DNA of 22,239 nucleotides. Source: UBA4661 sp002405405. GTDB lineage: Bacteria; Bacteroidota; Ignavibacteria; Kapaibacteriales; UBA4661. Of the stretch, positions 13,756 through 22,239 are shown piece after piece. A program made the position numbers and the translations under genes. Under the pieces are notes generated by a model. That model searched no databases and was not told the origin of the DNA. It saw nothing but the letters and a program-made list of their open reading frames with translations. The stretch lies in the NCBI GenBank assembly GCA_036847245.1, contig DAIUAL010000027.1, forward strand, positions 1-22,239, in the 5' to 3' direction. How positions within the stretch are numbered: position 1 is the first letter of the stretch; every line of letters starts with the position of its first letter.

Positions 13756-15036
13756 TTATGCCCCAAGCAGTTTTTTGAGTTGCGGTGTGGTCAATCCTTT
13801 CGGACGAATCAAGCCATTGCCTGCCGCACGAGCAAGCACGACTTGTGCACAAATGCCCATTGCACGCGATACGCCAAACATCACGGTGTAGAAGTCATAT
13901 TCTTTCAAACCAAAATGATACAACAACGAACCTGATGCGGCATCAACATTCGGCTTGACATTTTTTGCTTTACCTTGCTCCGTGAGCACACCCGGAATCA
14001 CTTTATAGAGTGCGTCCACAATACCAAAAATGGGGTCTTGCGTAGTGTCGATGTTTGCTTTACCAAAGTTATAGAACGCCGTAAAACGCGGGTCTTCCAC
14101 ACGAAGTACCGCATGGCCATAACCCGGAATAACTTGCCCGCTATTCAAGCGATCCCACGCAAATTTTTTCAGATCTTCATCCGAAGGAACGCCTTTGAAA
14201 TGCTCGTAAATTTCCATGACAAAAGCCAAGCATTCTTGATTTGCCAAGCCATGAAGCGGACCTGCCAAACCATTGAGTGCCGCAGAAATCGAATAGTAGA
14301 TATCCGACAATGCAGAAGATACCGTGTTGCCCGTCATTGCACTGACATTGCCACCTTCGTGATCGGAGTGCAATACTAAGTACATACGAATCAACTCTGT
14401 AAATTTCGGATTATCACTTACGCCGAGCATTTTCGCATAATTCGCGCCCCAATCCAAGGATGGATCCGGTGCGATACGCGAACCATCGCGAAACTTCAAG
14501 CGATAAATTGCCGCAGCAATACCGGTGATGCGTCCGAGAAGAATGATGGAATCTTCTAACATCGGCTTCCATAAATCATTTTTCCCTAATCCCTCATCAT
14601 ACTGCTTGCGGAATTTTGACTCGCGCCCCATCACAAGGACTGCCGTTGAAAACATCGTCATTGGATGTGAATCTGCCGGCATTGCTTTCAGCACATCAAA
14701 CACATAGTCGGGAATATCAGCATGGTTTGCAAATTCTGCGCGCAACTCTTCTACTTCAGCCGAAGTAGGATGCTCACCCGTCAGCAACAACCAAAAAATC
14801 TCTTCCGGCAATTTTGTCGTCAAATCGAGAATGGGAATATTTCTAATCCGCAACCCCTCATCAGCATTCACTGAAGAAGTATCACAGACCAAAGCAGGAA
14901 TACCGCGCATACCTCCCAAAACTTGACCGGCTGTTACCTCTCCGATTTTTGTTTCCTCATGGGCTTTCGACAATGCTTTCCGCTCTTCGCGTAAGTGTCC
15001 GGCAAGGACATTCATCTTTTCAACAAGAACACTCAT
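13756..15036 (-). CDS. Citrate (Si)-synthase, eukaryote-like type
   Basis: Condenses acetyl-CoA with oxaloacetate to citrate, the entry to the TCA cycle. The 426 residues match mitochondrial-type enzymes rather than the hexameric GltA type. Family motifs run in order: GGMRGIPALVCDTSSV (about 41-56), HPMTMFSTAVL, LHSDHEGGNVSAMTG (222-236), GPLHGLANQE (259-268) with His262, IPGYGHAVLRVEDPRF (303-318) with His308, and NVDAASG with Asp365. The two His and one Asp form the catalytic triad (His274/His320/Asp375 in the pig enzyme). There is no long NADH-binding extension. It appears to be monocistronic, with a terminator directly after it. The 198-nt upstream gap should hold its promoter. Confidence 0.96.
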   Translation of the reverse strand: MSVLVEKMNVLAGHLREERKALSKAHEETKIGEVTAGQVLGGMRGIPALVCDTSSVNADEGLRIRNIPILDLTTKLPEEIFWLLLTGEHPTSAEVEELRAEFANHADIPDYVFDVLKAMPADSHPMTMFSTAVLVMGRESKFRKQYDEGLGKNDLWKPMLEDSIILLGRITGIAAAIYRLKFRDGSRIAPDPSLDWGANYAKMLGVSDNPKFTELIRMYLVLHSDHEGGNVSAMTGNTVSSALSDIYYSISAALNGLAGPLHGLANQECLAFVMEIYEHFKGVPSDEDLKKFAWDRLNSGQVIPGYGHAVLRVEDPRFTAFYNFGKANIDTTQDPIFGIVDALYKVIPGVLTEQGKAKNVKPNVDAASGSLLYHFGLKEYDFYTVMFGVSRAMGICAQVVLARAAGNGLIRPKGLTTPQLKKLLGA

Positions 15037-15160
15037 ATTTGAGAAAAAAGGGATGAATAAAATATGTCACAAAAATTGTGAGTATCAATCAAACAATGAA
15101 TTTTTTTTCATGGGCACAAAGATACTACAAAGCATCATTGCATCAGTATGCATCCACAAA

Positions 15161-15205
15161 GTTTTCTGGTATAACGTTTTCTGGTATAACGTTTTCTGGT
15201 ATATC
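15161..15205. repeat. Three tandem copies of a 15-bp unit
   Basis: The unit gttttctggtataac occurs at 15161-15175 and 15176-15190, and once more with one change (gttttctggtatatc) at 15191-15205. It lies in the 198-nt gap between the nuclease stop and the citrate synthase start. The unit length is a multiple of three, but no supported gene crosses it. It may have arisen by slippage, or give repeated protein-binding sites near the citrate synthase promoter. Confidence 0.9.
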
Positions 15206-15234
15206 GCACTTTTTAGTCTGTGTATCACACATGT

Positions 15235-17172
15235 TTATCGCACAACCTGCAAAGGCAGGGACGCATACTTGCCATTTTGCTCCACCCGTACCATGTACAT
15301 GCCACTGGCAAGATTGCTCGTGTTGATGTTAACTATCATTTCACGATTCATGCTGACCATTGCCGAAGAGATAGTCGTAGAGAATTGACGTTGACCAAGC
15401 ATATCTACCACAACCAAAGCAACATCATGTTGTGATTCAGGTGTGAAGGTTAGCAATGTCGAACTGCTTGCCGGATTCGGTGTGAGTGCAAGTTTTGCAT
15501 TCACCCATTGATTGCGCACCGAGGTGTACGTAACATCTGTTCGCAAAAATGCTGTAACAGGAAAGTGATCAGATGATGCTACCGTAAACTTTGGCGTATA
15601 TGCCTGAGGACGCTCAACAAATGGTGGGAACTGACTATTCTGGTCTTGTATGCCTGCAAACAAACGGCGACTCATGATAATATGATCAATCATACTAGTC
15701 GAGTTTGTAAACGAGGAATTCCCTGCTGTTTCGAGTGCTTGTGTCATAACACGGAAATTCGTCGGATCGTTCACAAAAGGCGAATACGGAGATACTGTAC
15801 GGCTCGCAAGAATGGTACCTGTTACCCGATCATTAAAGTCACCCATCAACACAACACCTGCATTGGCACGGGCTGGTGTCCGTAAGTAGTTGTATAATTC
15901 GAGTGCATCACGTGTACGATTGTTATAGTCATTCGTATCTGTTCCGGTTTGCGACCGTGCATGATATGATATAGCAATAAGAGTATCAGTTGGCACCCCA
16001 GCACCCCGCAAACGAAAAAGCATTTCGAAAGGATAGCGACCGGTTGCATAGGCTGCTGAGCGAGTATTGGTGGGATCCCATTCGAGTTGAGTCAGCAATC
16101 GTGTGCTGATCGTGTCAATCACCGAACGCTTAAAAAGAAATGCTACTTTTTGCGATAAAAAATCACGAATACCGGTCGTAACGATACCGCCATAGCGTGG
16201 CAGTGCCGCAAGAATACGCTGGATACCCGGATTGGTTGTAGCACCCGTTACAAGCACCACTTCTTGCAGAGCATACACATCAGCATCAATGGAGTCAATC
16301 ACACGAATGGCATTATTGATTTGAATTGTTGAATCGCCAAGAAATGTTGTATTCGTTGTCGAAGGGGTCGAACCACTAAACGGATCACCAAACCAGCGCA
16401 TATTCCATGTGGTAAATTTAATACGGTTCGGTGCATTGCGAGCAGAGATGGCTTGCACATTACCTGCTCCAATATCTTCCGCAGAGCGCGGTTGCAATTG
16501 ATATGTTCCTTGAAATTGATTCACAATACCACGTACTGTTCGCGTATCGGTAAAAACAGGAAGATTCGCAATCGAAGTAAATCGATCAAAGCGCATAATG
16601 ATTGGACTTGTTGTCCCAAGGATACTGAAATTCGCCGCTGCACGGAAAAATGGAACTGTTGCATTTGTCAAGCGAACATTGGGTACTTCGACATATTGAC
16701 CTTCAAGCGATTCATTGATATCATTGATCGAAGTCAGTACACGTGGTGCAGGAAGTAATGATGTCGTTCCGACTCGCTGAACTGATATAATCGATGTTGT
16801 TTGACCATTCACCGTTGTTAATGCTTGAATTGCCAACACACCGGAGCCGGGATTATTCGCTGATGCTTGAATCTCCACCAAACGTCCGGTTACAATGATG
16901 GAATCTCCCGCGCTGATATTCATGACAAAACGATCATTACGACCAATGGAAGCAATAGGATTAAGAGCAATACCCGCGGTTGCATCTTGCATAAACATTA
17001 ACTGGGAACCAAATTCACCCGACACTGTTACACGCCCGGTTACAGTAATGACTGTACCTATTGCCATCCCACGAGCATCACGAATACTCATGATATTTTG
17101 CGCAGACATGCTCCCCACAATACCAAAAAAAAGTACGATTACGTGCACTACCACCATGAACCACTGTTTCAT
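15235..17172 (-). CDS. Secreted endonuclease/exonuclease/phosphatase-family nuclease with T9SS sorting domain
   Basis: A 645-residue secreted enzyme. The signal peptide is at about 1-25 (VIVLFFGIVGSMSAQ). OB-fold-like beta domains run from about 27 to 235 (ITVTGRVTVSGEFGSQLMFMQDATAGIAL and a second copy). The EEP catalytic domain runs from about 250 to 543: TTWNMRWFGDP with Asn257, ALQEVV with Glu304, YHARS with His404, MGDFND with Asp445 and Asn447, and SDHFPV with Asp535/His536. Residues 558-645 form a type IX sorting domain: LTPNPASS, VVDMLGQRQ, and LASGMYMVRVEQNGKYASLPLQVVR. It is probably secreted across the outer membrane and anchored to the surface, acting on extracellular DNA or related substrates. 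The exact substrate cannot be read from the sequence. Confidence 0.9.
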   Translation of the reverse strand: MKQWFMVVVHVIVLFFGIVGSMSAQNIMSIRDARGMAIGTVITVTGRVTVSGEFGSQLMFMQDATAGIALNPIASIGRNDRFVMNISAGDSIIVTGRLVEIQASANNPGSGVLAIQALTTVNGQTTSIISVQRVGTTSLLPAPRVLTSINDINESLEGQYVEVPNVRLTNATVPFFRAAANFSILGTTSPIIMRFDRFTSIANLPVFTDTRTVRGIVNQFQGTYQLQPRSAEDIGAGNVQAISARNAPNRIKFTTWNMRWFGDPFSGSTPSTTNTTFLGDSTIQINNAIRVIDSIDADVYALQEVVLVTGATTNPGIQRILAALPRYGGIVTTGIRDFLSQKVAFLFKRSVIDTISTRLLTQLEWDPTNTRSAAYATGRYPFEMLFRLRGAGVPTDTLIAISYHARSQTGTDTNDYNNRTRDALELYNYLRTPARANAGVVLMGDFNDRVTGTILASRTVSPYSPFVNDPTNFRVMTQALETAGNSSFTNSTSMIDHIIMSRRLFAGIQDQNSQFPPFVERPQAYTPKFTVASSDHFPVTAFLRTDVTYTSVRNQWVNAKLALTPNPASSSTLLTFTPESQHDVALVVVDMLGQRQFSTTISSAMVSMNREMIVNINTSNLASGMYMVRVEQNGKYASLPLQVVR

Positions 17173-17288
17173 ATAATCCCCTTTGTATATGATAAAAACA
17201 ACACAAAATTTTCAGCAGACAATTTACGGCATTTCCATGATTTACATGGTATCTCTTTGGAGTATTTCTTTTCACAAACTTCCTTTCT

Positions 17289-19772
17289 TTAACGTGCTAC
17301 GACGAGCATAGCACCAGCTGTACGCCCAGCCTCTGCAATCACGATACGGTATGTTCCAGAGGGCATTTCCGGTAATTCGATGAGAACTTCATTCAATGCA
17401 GAAGCACGTAGTGTTGCTTTGGCTGAATAGGATTTTCCTAAGACATCAACAAGATGAATAGTGATACGCTCGGCAGAAAATCCGGCCGGCACGATAGCGC
17501 GGACTTGCATACCTGCCGTACTGCCTTGAATCAGCGACGGAAAACACATCACACCAAATGATTGCACGGATTGAGGCGGAGCACTCACCGCGGTTTGCGA
17601 GTATGTACGGATAACAATATCATTCAGATACCAACCATCGAAGGTATTGCCCCCGTCAGATACAATGCCAAAACGAAGAAGGATATTCCGCCCCACATAT
17701 TCATTTAGAGAACACTCCTGACGAATCCATTGCGGAAAATTTCCATCAAAACCAAAACCATCGATTTGTCCAGAATTGATTTGCCCGGAAGCGGGTTTCA
17801 TAAGTGTGCTTCGCAATGAACGCCATGTAAGACCATTATCATTGGATACTTGTACAACACCAAAATCATAGTTTGATTCAATCGACCAACGTGTTGAGAA
17901 CTCCAAAGTTGCAGCAAGGGCTGTTGTCAATCGTATTGGTTGTGTGTACTGTACAAAATTACGTGCGTTGTTTGTATAGTTTCGGTTCGGACTATCAGTC
18001 AAACATTGCGCCCCCGTCATCGGGTCAGTCACCATCCCCCATTGACCTAATGACCAGTTACTCACGGTTGATGGCACAGAGCCCATAAAGAGCGTGTCGC
18101 GGTTCGGTTGTTGAATTTGCAGCATAATGGTATCGCGTCGGTCAACTCCTTCTTGTGTCAGTACAAGCTCGATTGGTACTATTGAGCCATTTGGCAAAGA
18201 ACCGCGAAGCTGCACATCAAAAGTATCACGTTGCATCGCTTGTTGATTCGCTTGTACAACTGATAAGCCGACTGCTGAAGCAAGTGATCGAATTGTACGC
18301 GTTTGAGGGGTTAGTGTTACGGATCCTTGCAAATTTGGTAAAACACTGTTCACACGAAGTGTTGCAGACTGAGCCGAAGCAATACCGATATTTTGTGTTT
18401 CAACAACAAGTCGTGCTTGACGACTATCGCTGCGCTCCACTGTATATGTTGCAACCGGACGAAGATTTGCTCCCGCACTCCAGGCAGCGGTGTAGTTTGT
18501 TATTAAATTTTCGGCACACTGCGGAACAATACGATCCGGTACAGGCCAGAAAAAATCATCTATTGTACCGACCTCAGGTGTTAGTGCAAATGTTTTCTTT
18601 TGGGAAATACCTGCATACATAAAATCATCTGATGCACCGCGAACAGAGTACCCTACAGTTTGTAAATCACGCCCACCGGAATATAAATTCCTTTTGGTTA
18701 TCTCTGCCGTAAATGCTCTGTAATACGTTGAGTCGGGCGTTTCCAGTGGTGTGTATGAGTACGGATAAATGAGCAAATTGCTGAACGTGTGATAATTAAT
18801 TGCAACACGAAAGTTGCGCTGATTCATAAAGTTGCGAATTGCTTGAGTTTCAGGTTCAGAAAACGGTGAAGGACCACGATAAGTATCTGAACCGGGCGAT
18901 GTTGAAGAACCGCCATTATTCGCATTCCAAAATTCTGTTGTACCATAGTTTCTATTCAAATCGACACCGCGTGTATTATCAGTATTTCTCGAACGATTTT
19001 TACGCCAAAGCCCACCACCACTCGGATTTGTTGAAGCATTCCATTCATATCCATCAGGATTAATGCAGGGAACGACATACAATTGCCGTTCATTGAGTAG
19101 ATATTGTGCCGTTGGCTCACCTGCTTGAAATTTCTGGAGAATATCCCATAAGAAATATAATAGTACCGCCGCTCCACCGGGCTCACGCGCATGGTGCAGT
19201 GCAGTGTACAACACTTCAGGCTTACCAACAGACGTACTTGTTCCAAAACGATATGCCACGATTGGTCTGCCCTCGACACTGCGCCCTATAGTATCAACGA
19301 ATTGTACAACGGAAGGATATAAACTCAGCATACGATTAAAGTCTTGATAAATTTCTGACAAACGCAGAAACCCTCCCATCGTACCGAGGCGAAATCCGGA
19401 TGGCACTTGTGCATATTGCGCTAATGATTTAGCCGGGCGAGTACGAGCACGCTCTTGTAGAAATGCTGCAAAATCATGATGAATGATTTCACACCGTATT
19501 CCCTGTGTGGCAAGTATTGCCGGTAAATTACTCTGAAATGTTGTTTCGATGTAATCTTCACGAATAATCGCGTGGTCAACTTCTACCCCCATATTTGCTG
19601 CTTCGGCAACACCAAAATCCTTTGTAAAATAGATACGACCATAGGAATATTGTTCTCCCGATGCTTGCGACATTCCTTGAGCAGAAACATCGGTACATAG
19701 ATCAACGATGAGTAGCCATACTCCAATCAGTATCATAAACGATATACGAAGCAATATTCTGTGCGTATTCAT
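17289..19772 (-). CDS. Secreted M14 zinc carboxypeptidase
   Basis: Removes C-terminal amino acids from peptides with a zinc site. I chose the ATG at 19772 (827 residues); the longer frame would need a TTG start at 19796 and would add a second hydrophobic stretch. The signal peptide ends near SAQ (about residue 32). A propeptide-like segment (about 45-125) precedes the M14 domain (about 130-435). Zinc ligands are His194 and Glu197 in LHHAREPGG and His328 in NYHTFSN. Substrate Arg is in DLNRNYG and catalytic Glu400 is in TPEVG. The rest (about 435-827) is beta-rich, including a jelly-roll-like region (LEFSTRWSIESNYDFGVVQVSNDNGLTW). The C-terminal end (PSGTYRIVIAEAGRTAGAMLVVAR) resembles a divergent T9SS sorting domain. 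It lies 60 nt after the small membrane protein gene. Confidence 0.9.
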   Translation of the reverse strand: MNTHRILLRISFMILIGVWLLIVDLCTDVSAQGMSQASGEQYSYGRIYFTKDFGVAEAANMGVEVDHAIIREDYIETTFQSNLPAILATQGIRCEIIHHDFAAFLQERARTRPAKSLAQYAQVPSGFRLGTMGGFLRLSEIYQDFNRMLSLYPSVVQFVDTIGRSVEGRPIVAYRFGTSTSVGKPEVLYTALHHAREPGGAAVLLYFLWDILQKFQAGEPTAQYLLNERQLYVVPCINPDGYEWNASTNPSGGGLWRKNRSRNTDNTRGVDLNRNYGTTEFWNANNGGSSTSPGSDTYRGPSPFSEPETQAIRNFMNQRNFRVAINYHTFSNLLIYPYSYTPLETPDSTYYRAFTAEITKRNLYSGGRDLQTVGYSVRGASDDFMYAGISQKKTFALTPEVGTIDDFFWPVPDRIVPQCAENLITNYTAAWSAGANLRPVATYTVERSDSRQARLVVETQNIGIASAQSATLRVNSVLPNLQGSVTLTPQTRTIRSLASAVGLSVVQANQQAMQRDTFDVQLRGSLPNGSIVPIELVLTQEGVDRRDTIMLQIQQPNRDTLFMGSVPSTVSNWSLGQWGMVTDPMTGAQCLTDSPNRNYTNNARNFVQYTQPIRLTTALAATLEFSTRWSIESNYDFGVVQVSNDNGLTWRSLRSTLMKPASGQINSGQIDGFGFDGNFPQWIRQECSLNEYVGRNILLRFGIVSDGGNTFDGWYLNDIVIRTYSQTAVSAPPQSVQSFGVMCFPSLIQGSTAGMQVRAIVPAGFSAERITIHLVDVLGKSYSAKATLRASALNEVLIELPEMPSGTYRIVIAEAGRTAGAMLVVAR

Positions 19773-19832
19773 ATAACCAAAGAAGAAAAGGAACAAGAAT
19801 CACCAACAATTATTAGCCATAAACACATGAGA

Positions 19833-20360
19833 CTATGATTTTATCCACAATCGCGCGATGAATTTAAGATTATACGGAAACATTACCGACCGCGTCAGAT
19901 TTTCTTCGTAGCGTGATAAGGAATATTGCTGCAAACGAGCTATCGTCCGAAATCGCCACACATATTCACCTACGAGAGTACCCCCAAAATATCCCAAGAG
20001 TAATCCTGAAAGCCATTGCATCAAGAGTACGAGCGCAATTTGTGCGTGGAGTGCGACAATAATACTCAAAACAAGCAAAAGCATACCACTCAAACTCTCG
20101 GTGGATTCCACCACCAATCGACGCCGATCCAAAGGATGACGCAATCGCCTACGCTCTCGAAGCACAGCCAATTGTGCACCTAAACCCATCAATACAAGAA
20201 TTGCAGTGAAAAGTAATATGGAAGTTGTTTCTAATCGTATAAACATCCACAGTGCATAGCCATGAAATACCAACAATGCGCTATACTCAACACACCGCTG
20301 AATGTGTTTACGATGAATGCTACGCATTATTGTGCTGTCATCTAGCAGATGGGAAGACAT
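19833..20360 (-). CDS. Small multi-pass membrane protein, function unknown
   Basis: I do not recognise the family. The 175-residue protein has about four hydrophobic helices (near 24-41, 44-66, 88-110 and 112-135). An Arg-rich loop in between (LRERRRLRHPLDRRRL, about 67-82) would lie in the cytoplasm. It ends in a basic, aromatic tail (SRYEENLTRSVMFPYNLKF). It could start at residue 12 (MRSIHRKH) rather than at the first ATG. It is divergent from waaA across a 103-nt gap that presumably holds both promoters. It lies upstream of the M14 peptidase in the same direction, so they may share a transcript. Confidence 0.65.
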   Translation of the reverse strand: MSSHLLDDSTIMRSIHRKHIQRCVEYSALLVFHGYALWMFIRLETTSILLFTAILVLMGLGAQLAVLRERRRLRHPLDRRRLVVESTESLSGMLLLVLSIIVALHAQIALVLLMQWLSGLLLGYFGGTLVGEYVWRFRTIARLQQYSLSRYEENLTRSVMFPYNLKFIARLWIKS

Positions 20361-20463
20361 ATTGTTTTGAGTCGTACTGCAATGGCATCAGGAAAATTAA
20401 CATATTGTACACTGATGTTTCATCTTCGAAATTACTCTTTCTCTTGGCTAATACGGCTCTCAC

Positions 20464-21765
20464 ATGCATTCTTTTTTCATGGCACGATACATCATCACTC
20501 TTTTCTACAACATTGTTGTAATACCGATTCTTTCGGTCGTCCTTTATGTCGGCGCATTTTTTTCAGCAAAATTTCGTGCACGTGCACAAGGCATTGCAAA
20601 CACATGGCGACACTTTGACTCATTGAAGCACACACAGAATTCATCACGACATACCATATGGTTTCATGCGGCATCGGCGGGAGAATTTGAACAGATTAAA
20701 CCCGTAATTGAGCATATACGCTCATTACGCTCTACCATCACTATCATTGCAACACTGTACTCAGTTTCCGGGTATAATGCCCACCGAGAGTATCCGCATT
20801 GCGATGCCATTCTTTTTCTTCCGCAAGATACATGGTGGTCGGTACGAAGATTCATCCGCGAAGCGCGTATCGATTGCGCTGTGTTTTCGCGGTATGATTT
20901 GTGGTGGAATATGGCATCGGCTCTATCGGAACATGCTATACCTCTCATCATGATCAATGCGACGCTCAATCCGAAAAGCGTACAGAATCGACTTTCTAAA
21001 CTCTACCACACCTTGCTGTACCAGCACTGCACAGCCATCTACACCGCCGGCGAACGGGACGCGCTCCTTTTTCGTGCATTGGGTTTGTCGAAAGTGCATA
21101 GCTCTGCCGATACGCGAGTTGATCGCATTATTGATCGTGTCAACGCTCACCGCAACGACATTCACTACACACCTCTTAAACAAAACAACTTCACTCTGAT
21201 AATTGGCAGCTCTTGGGGTGCCGATGAGGAGTATATTCTTCCTGCTGTACAAGCACTACGCTTGCAGGGTTTTCGTATCACGCTGATTATTGTTCCACAC
21301 GAACCCACAGAATCGCACATCACTTCTCTCGAAAAAAAACTTCCTAATGCACAGCGCCTGAGTCGGCTTGAAGCCCTGCTTTCACCCTCTCTTAATCTTG
21401 GCAATGAACCTACCATAATAGTCGATAGTATCGGTAAACTTCTACGACTATACGCAATTGCGGATGGTGCATATATTGGTGGCGGCTTTGGCTTTTGCGT
21501 GCACAGTGTCCTCGAACCGGCGGGCTATGGTATAGCATTAGCATGTGGTCCGAACATTGAATTAGCGCAAGACGCCATAGCATTATCACAAGCCGATGCC
21601 CTGCGCATTATTCATACAACACATGATGTTCAGGAGTGGCTTCTCATGTTACTGACAGAACCGAAAAAAAAGGCAAGAGCCGAGAAAACAGCCCTTGCCT
21701 ATGTTCAATCAAAACATGGTATATCGCATACCATTGCGCAGGAAATTTTATTTCAGCTTCGATAG
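20464..21765 (+). CDS. waaA: 3-deoxy-D-manno-octulosonic acid (KDO) transferase
   Basis: Adds KDO to lipid IV-A in lipopolysaccharide core synthesis at the inner membrane. The 433 residues have an N-terminal membrane anchor (about 8-34). The GT-B N domain has the WFHAASAGEFEQ motif (66-77), where Glu74 is the expected catalytic base. Further matches are LYSVSGY, AVFSRYDLWWN, and the C domain with IIGSSWGADEE and GGGFGFCVHSVLEPAGYGIALACGPN. The usual acceptor-binding motif with E-x-W-x-N is RYDLWWN here, a tolerated variant in FCB-group sequences. A later ATG (20479) is an alternative start. Its last codons overlap the convergent isomerase gene by 18 bp, and its 3' end contains that gene's terminator. 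It shows that the host is Gram-negative with LPS. Confidence 0.93.
   Translation: MHSFFMARYIITLFYNIVVIPILSVVLYVGAFFSAKFRARAQGIANTWRHFDSLKHTQNSSRHTIWFHAASAGEFEQIKPVIEHIRSLRSTITIIATLYSVSGYNAHREYPHCDAILFLPQDTWWSVRRFIREARIDCAVFSRYDLWWNMASALSEHAIPLIMINATLNPKSVQNRLSKLYHTLLYQHCTAIYTAGERDALLFRALGLSKVHSSADTRVDRIIDRVNAHRNDIHYTPLKQNNFTLIIGSSWGADEEYILPAVQALRLQGFRITLIIVPHEPTESHITSLEKKLPNAQRLSRLEALLSPSLNLGNEPTIIVDSIGKLLRLYAIADGAYIGGGFGFCVHSVLEPAGYGIALACGPNIELAQDAIALSQADALRIIHTTHDVQEWLLMLLTEPKKKARAEKTALAYVQSKHGISHTIAQEILFQLR
21664..21700 (-). terminator. Factor-independent terminator of the isomerase gene, inside waaA
   Basis: On the minus strand, bases 21700-21691 (aggcaagggc) pair with 21680-21671 (gctcttgcct) with one mismatch. 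The loop is 10 nt, and eight T residues follow (21671-21664). The hairpin starts 48 nt after the isomerase stop. This is a textbook intrinsic terminator shape, placed within the last 100 bases of the opposite-strand waaA coding sequence. Confidence 0.8.
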
Positions 21766-22239
21766 TTTTGCTTTGAGTTGTGTAATTAACTCTATCTCTG
21801 TAGGATCAGTTTTGTGAAGCAATGCTAGGTAATAGCTTGTCCAGTCGGCAAGCATAATCGAAACAATCATACGGGTGAGCAAGTATTGACCATCAGCTTG
21901 TACCTCAACCACATCCCCCATATTATCGCCGGACAATTCACGAAGCATATCGAAACGACTTTGCGTGCGAGGATGATCGCCACTATCACGAAGCAAAACT
22001 GTTGCAACTTTTGTTCCTAATGTTGCTTTGCCAATAAGTGGATACTCCCAACCATTAATTTCATTATGATTCATTTCAGGAATAATTCCTCCAAAAGCAA
22101 TGTGTTTTGCATTTTCTTGAATTTGCCCGCGCCAACGAAGATTTACTGCCTCAAAATTTGGTGAAGAGTATACTGCAACAGCTTTATCTTTTAGTCGTTC
22201 TGCAACAGCCAATGCTTGATTATTCTTGATATCAGGTGA
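21748..22239 (-). CDS. Bifunctional phosphoglucose/phosphomannose isomerase, C-terminal part
   Basis: Interconverts glucose-6-P or mannose-6-P with fructose-6-P. The frame is open to the window edge (reading SPDIKNNQALAVAERL just inside it), so the gene starts outside. The visible 163 residues match the C-terminal SIS/PGI-PMI domain: AVAVYSSPNFEAVNLRWRGQIQENAK, then IPEMNHNEINGWEYP with the conserved His and Glu of the active site. The ending LADWTSYYLALLHKTDPTEIELITQLKAKL is typical of the family. The N-terminal SIS domain is not in the window. The 3' end overlaps waaA by 18 bp, and its terminator lies inside waaA. The product feeds nucleotide-sugar synthesis, which fits envelope genes nearby. 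Confidence 0.88.
   Translation of the reverse strand, partial: SPDIKNNQALAVAERLKDKAVAVYSSPNFEAVNLRWRGQIQENAKHIAFGGIIPEMNHNEINGWEYPLIGKATLGTKVATVLLRDSGDHPRTQSRFDMLRELSGDNMGDVVEVQADGQYLLTRMIVSIMLADWTSYYLALLHKTDPTEIELITQLKAKLSKLK

Noticed and set aside
13975..14379. Plus-strand 134-residue open frame
   Set aside because: Antisense shadow of citrate synthase, which has all its catalytic motifs.
17235..17249. Palindrome ccatg-attta-catgg between the M14 and nuclease genes
   Set aside because: Only five pairs and no T run; may be chance.

Overview
The window has two origins joined near position 730. Bases 1 to about 730 are visibly more G+C-rich. They hold the end of a DppB-type permease and the first two thirds of a DppC-type peptide ABC permease; their style suggests a Chloroflexota-like source, which is a weak inference. 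From about 730 to the end the DNA is more A+T-rich. It carries typical Bacteroidota/Chlorobiota (FCB group) content: a secreted nuclease with a type IX secretion (T9SS) C-terminal sorting domain, a KDO transferase (Gram-negative LPS), a eukaryote-like Si-citrate synthase, a bifunctional glucose/mannose phosphate isomerase, and genes mostly without strong Shine-Dalgarno sites. Both the permease and RecJ are cut at the same place, so an assembly chimera is the simplest explanation. The source is probably a metagenome contig.

Layout after the joint: the 3' part of recJ and ruvC (+ strand, 6 nt apart). A long run of minus-strand genes then extends from 20360 down to 1944. The last two genes, waaA (+) and a pgi/pmi-type isomerase (-), converge and overlap at the right edge.

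The most interesting region is 1944-8576, read right to left. It contains a Ser/Thr-rich peptide precursor, a structured intergenic region, a TPR protein, a peptidase-containing (C39) ABC exporter, two small hydrophobic precursors, a strong hairpin, a CPBP-family membrane protease and an HlyD-type membrane fusion protein. All three small proteins carry a good match to the double-glycine leader consensus LSxxELxxIxGG just before a G-G or G-S site. Together this is a complete export unit for ribosomal peptides. The exporter would cut the leader and pump the peptide, HlyD would bridge the periplasm, and CPBP could give self-immunity or processing. I see no modification enzyme, and the peptides are unlike one another and unlike any bacteriocin I recognise.

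The region 9191-20360 encodes cell-envelope and secreted hydrolases plus one central metabolic gene. They are a tricorn-type S41 protease interrupted by one in-frame amber codon, a thioredoxin-fold lipid/periplasm-type protein that has lost its CXXC, Si-citrate synthase, an extracellular endonuclease/exonuclease/phosphatase-family nuclease with T9SS tail, an M14 zinc carboxypeptidase and a small membrane protein. Clear factor-independent terminators were found after the tricorn gene, after citrate synthase (overlapping the next gene's start) and for the right-edge isomerase (buried inside waaA). I saw no tRNA, rRNA, CRISPR array or insertion sequence.
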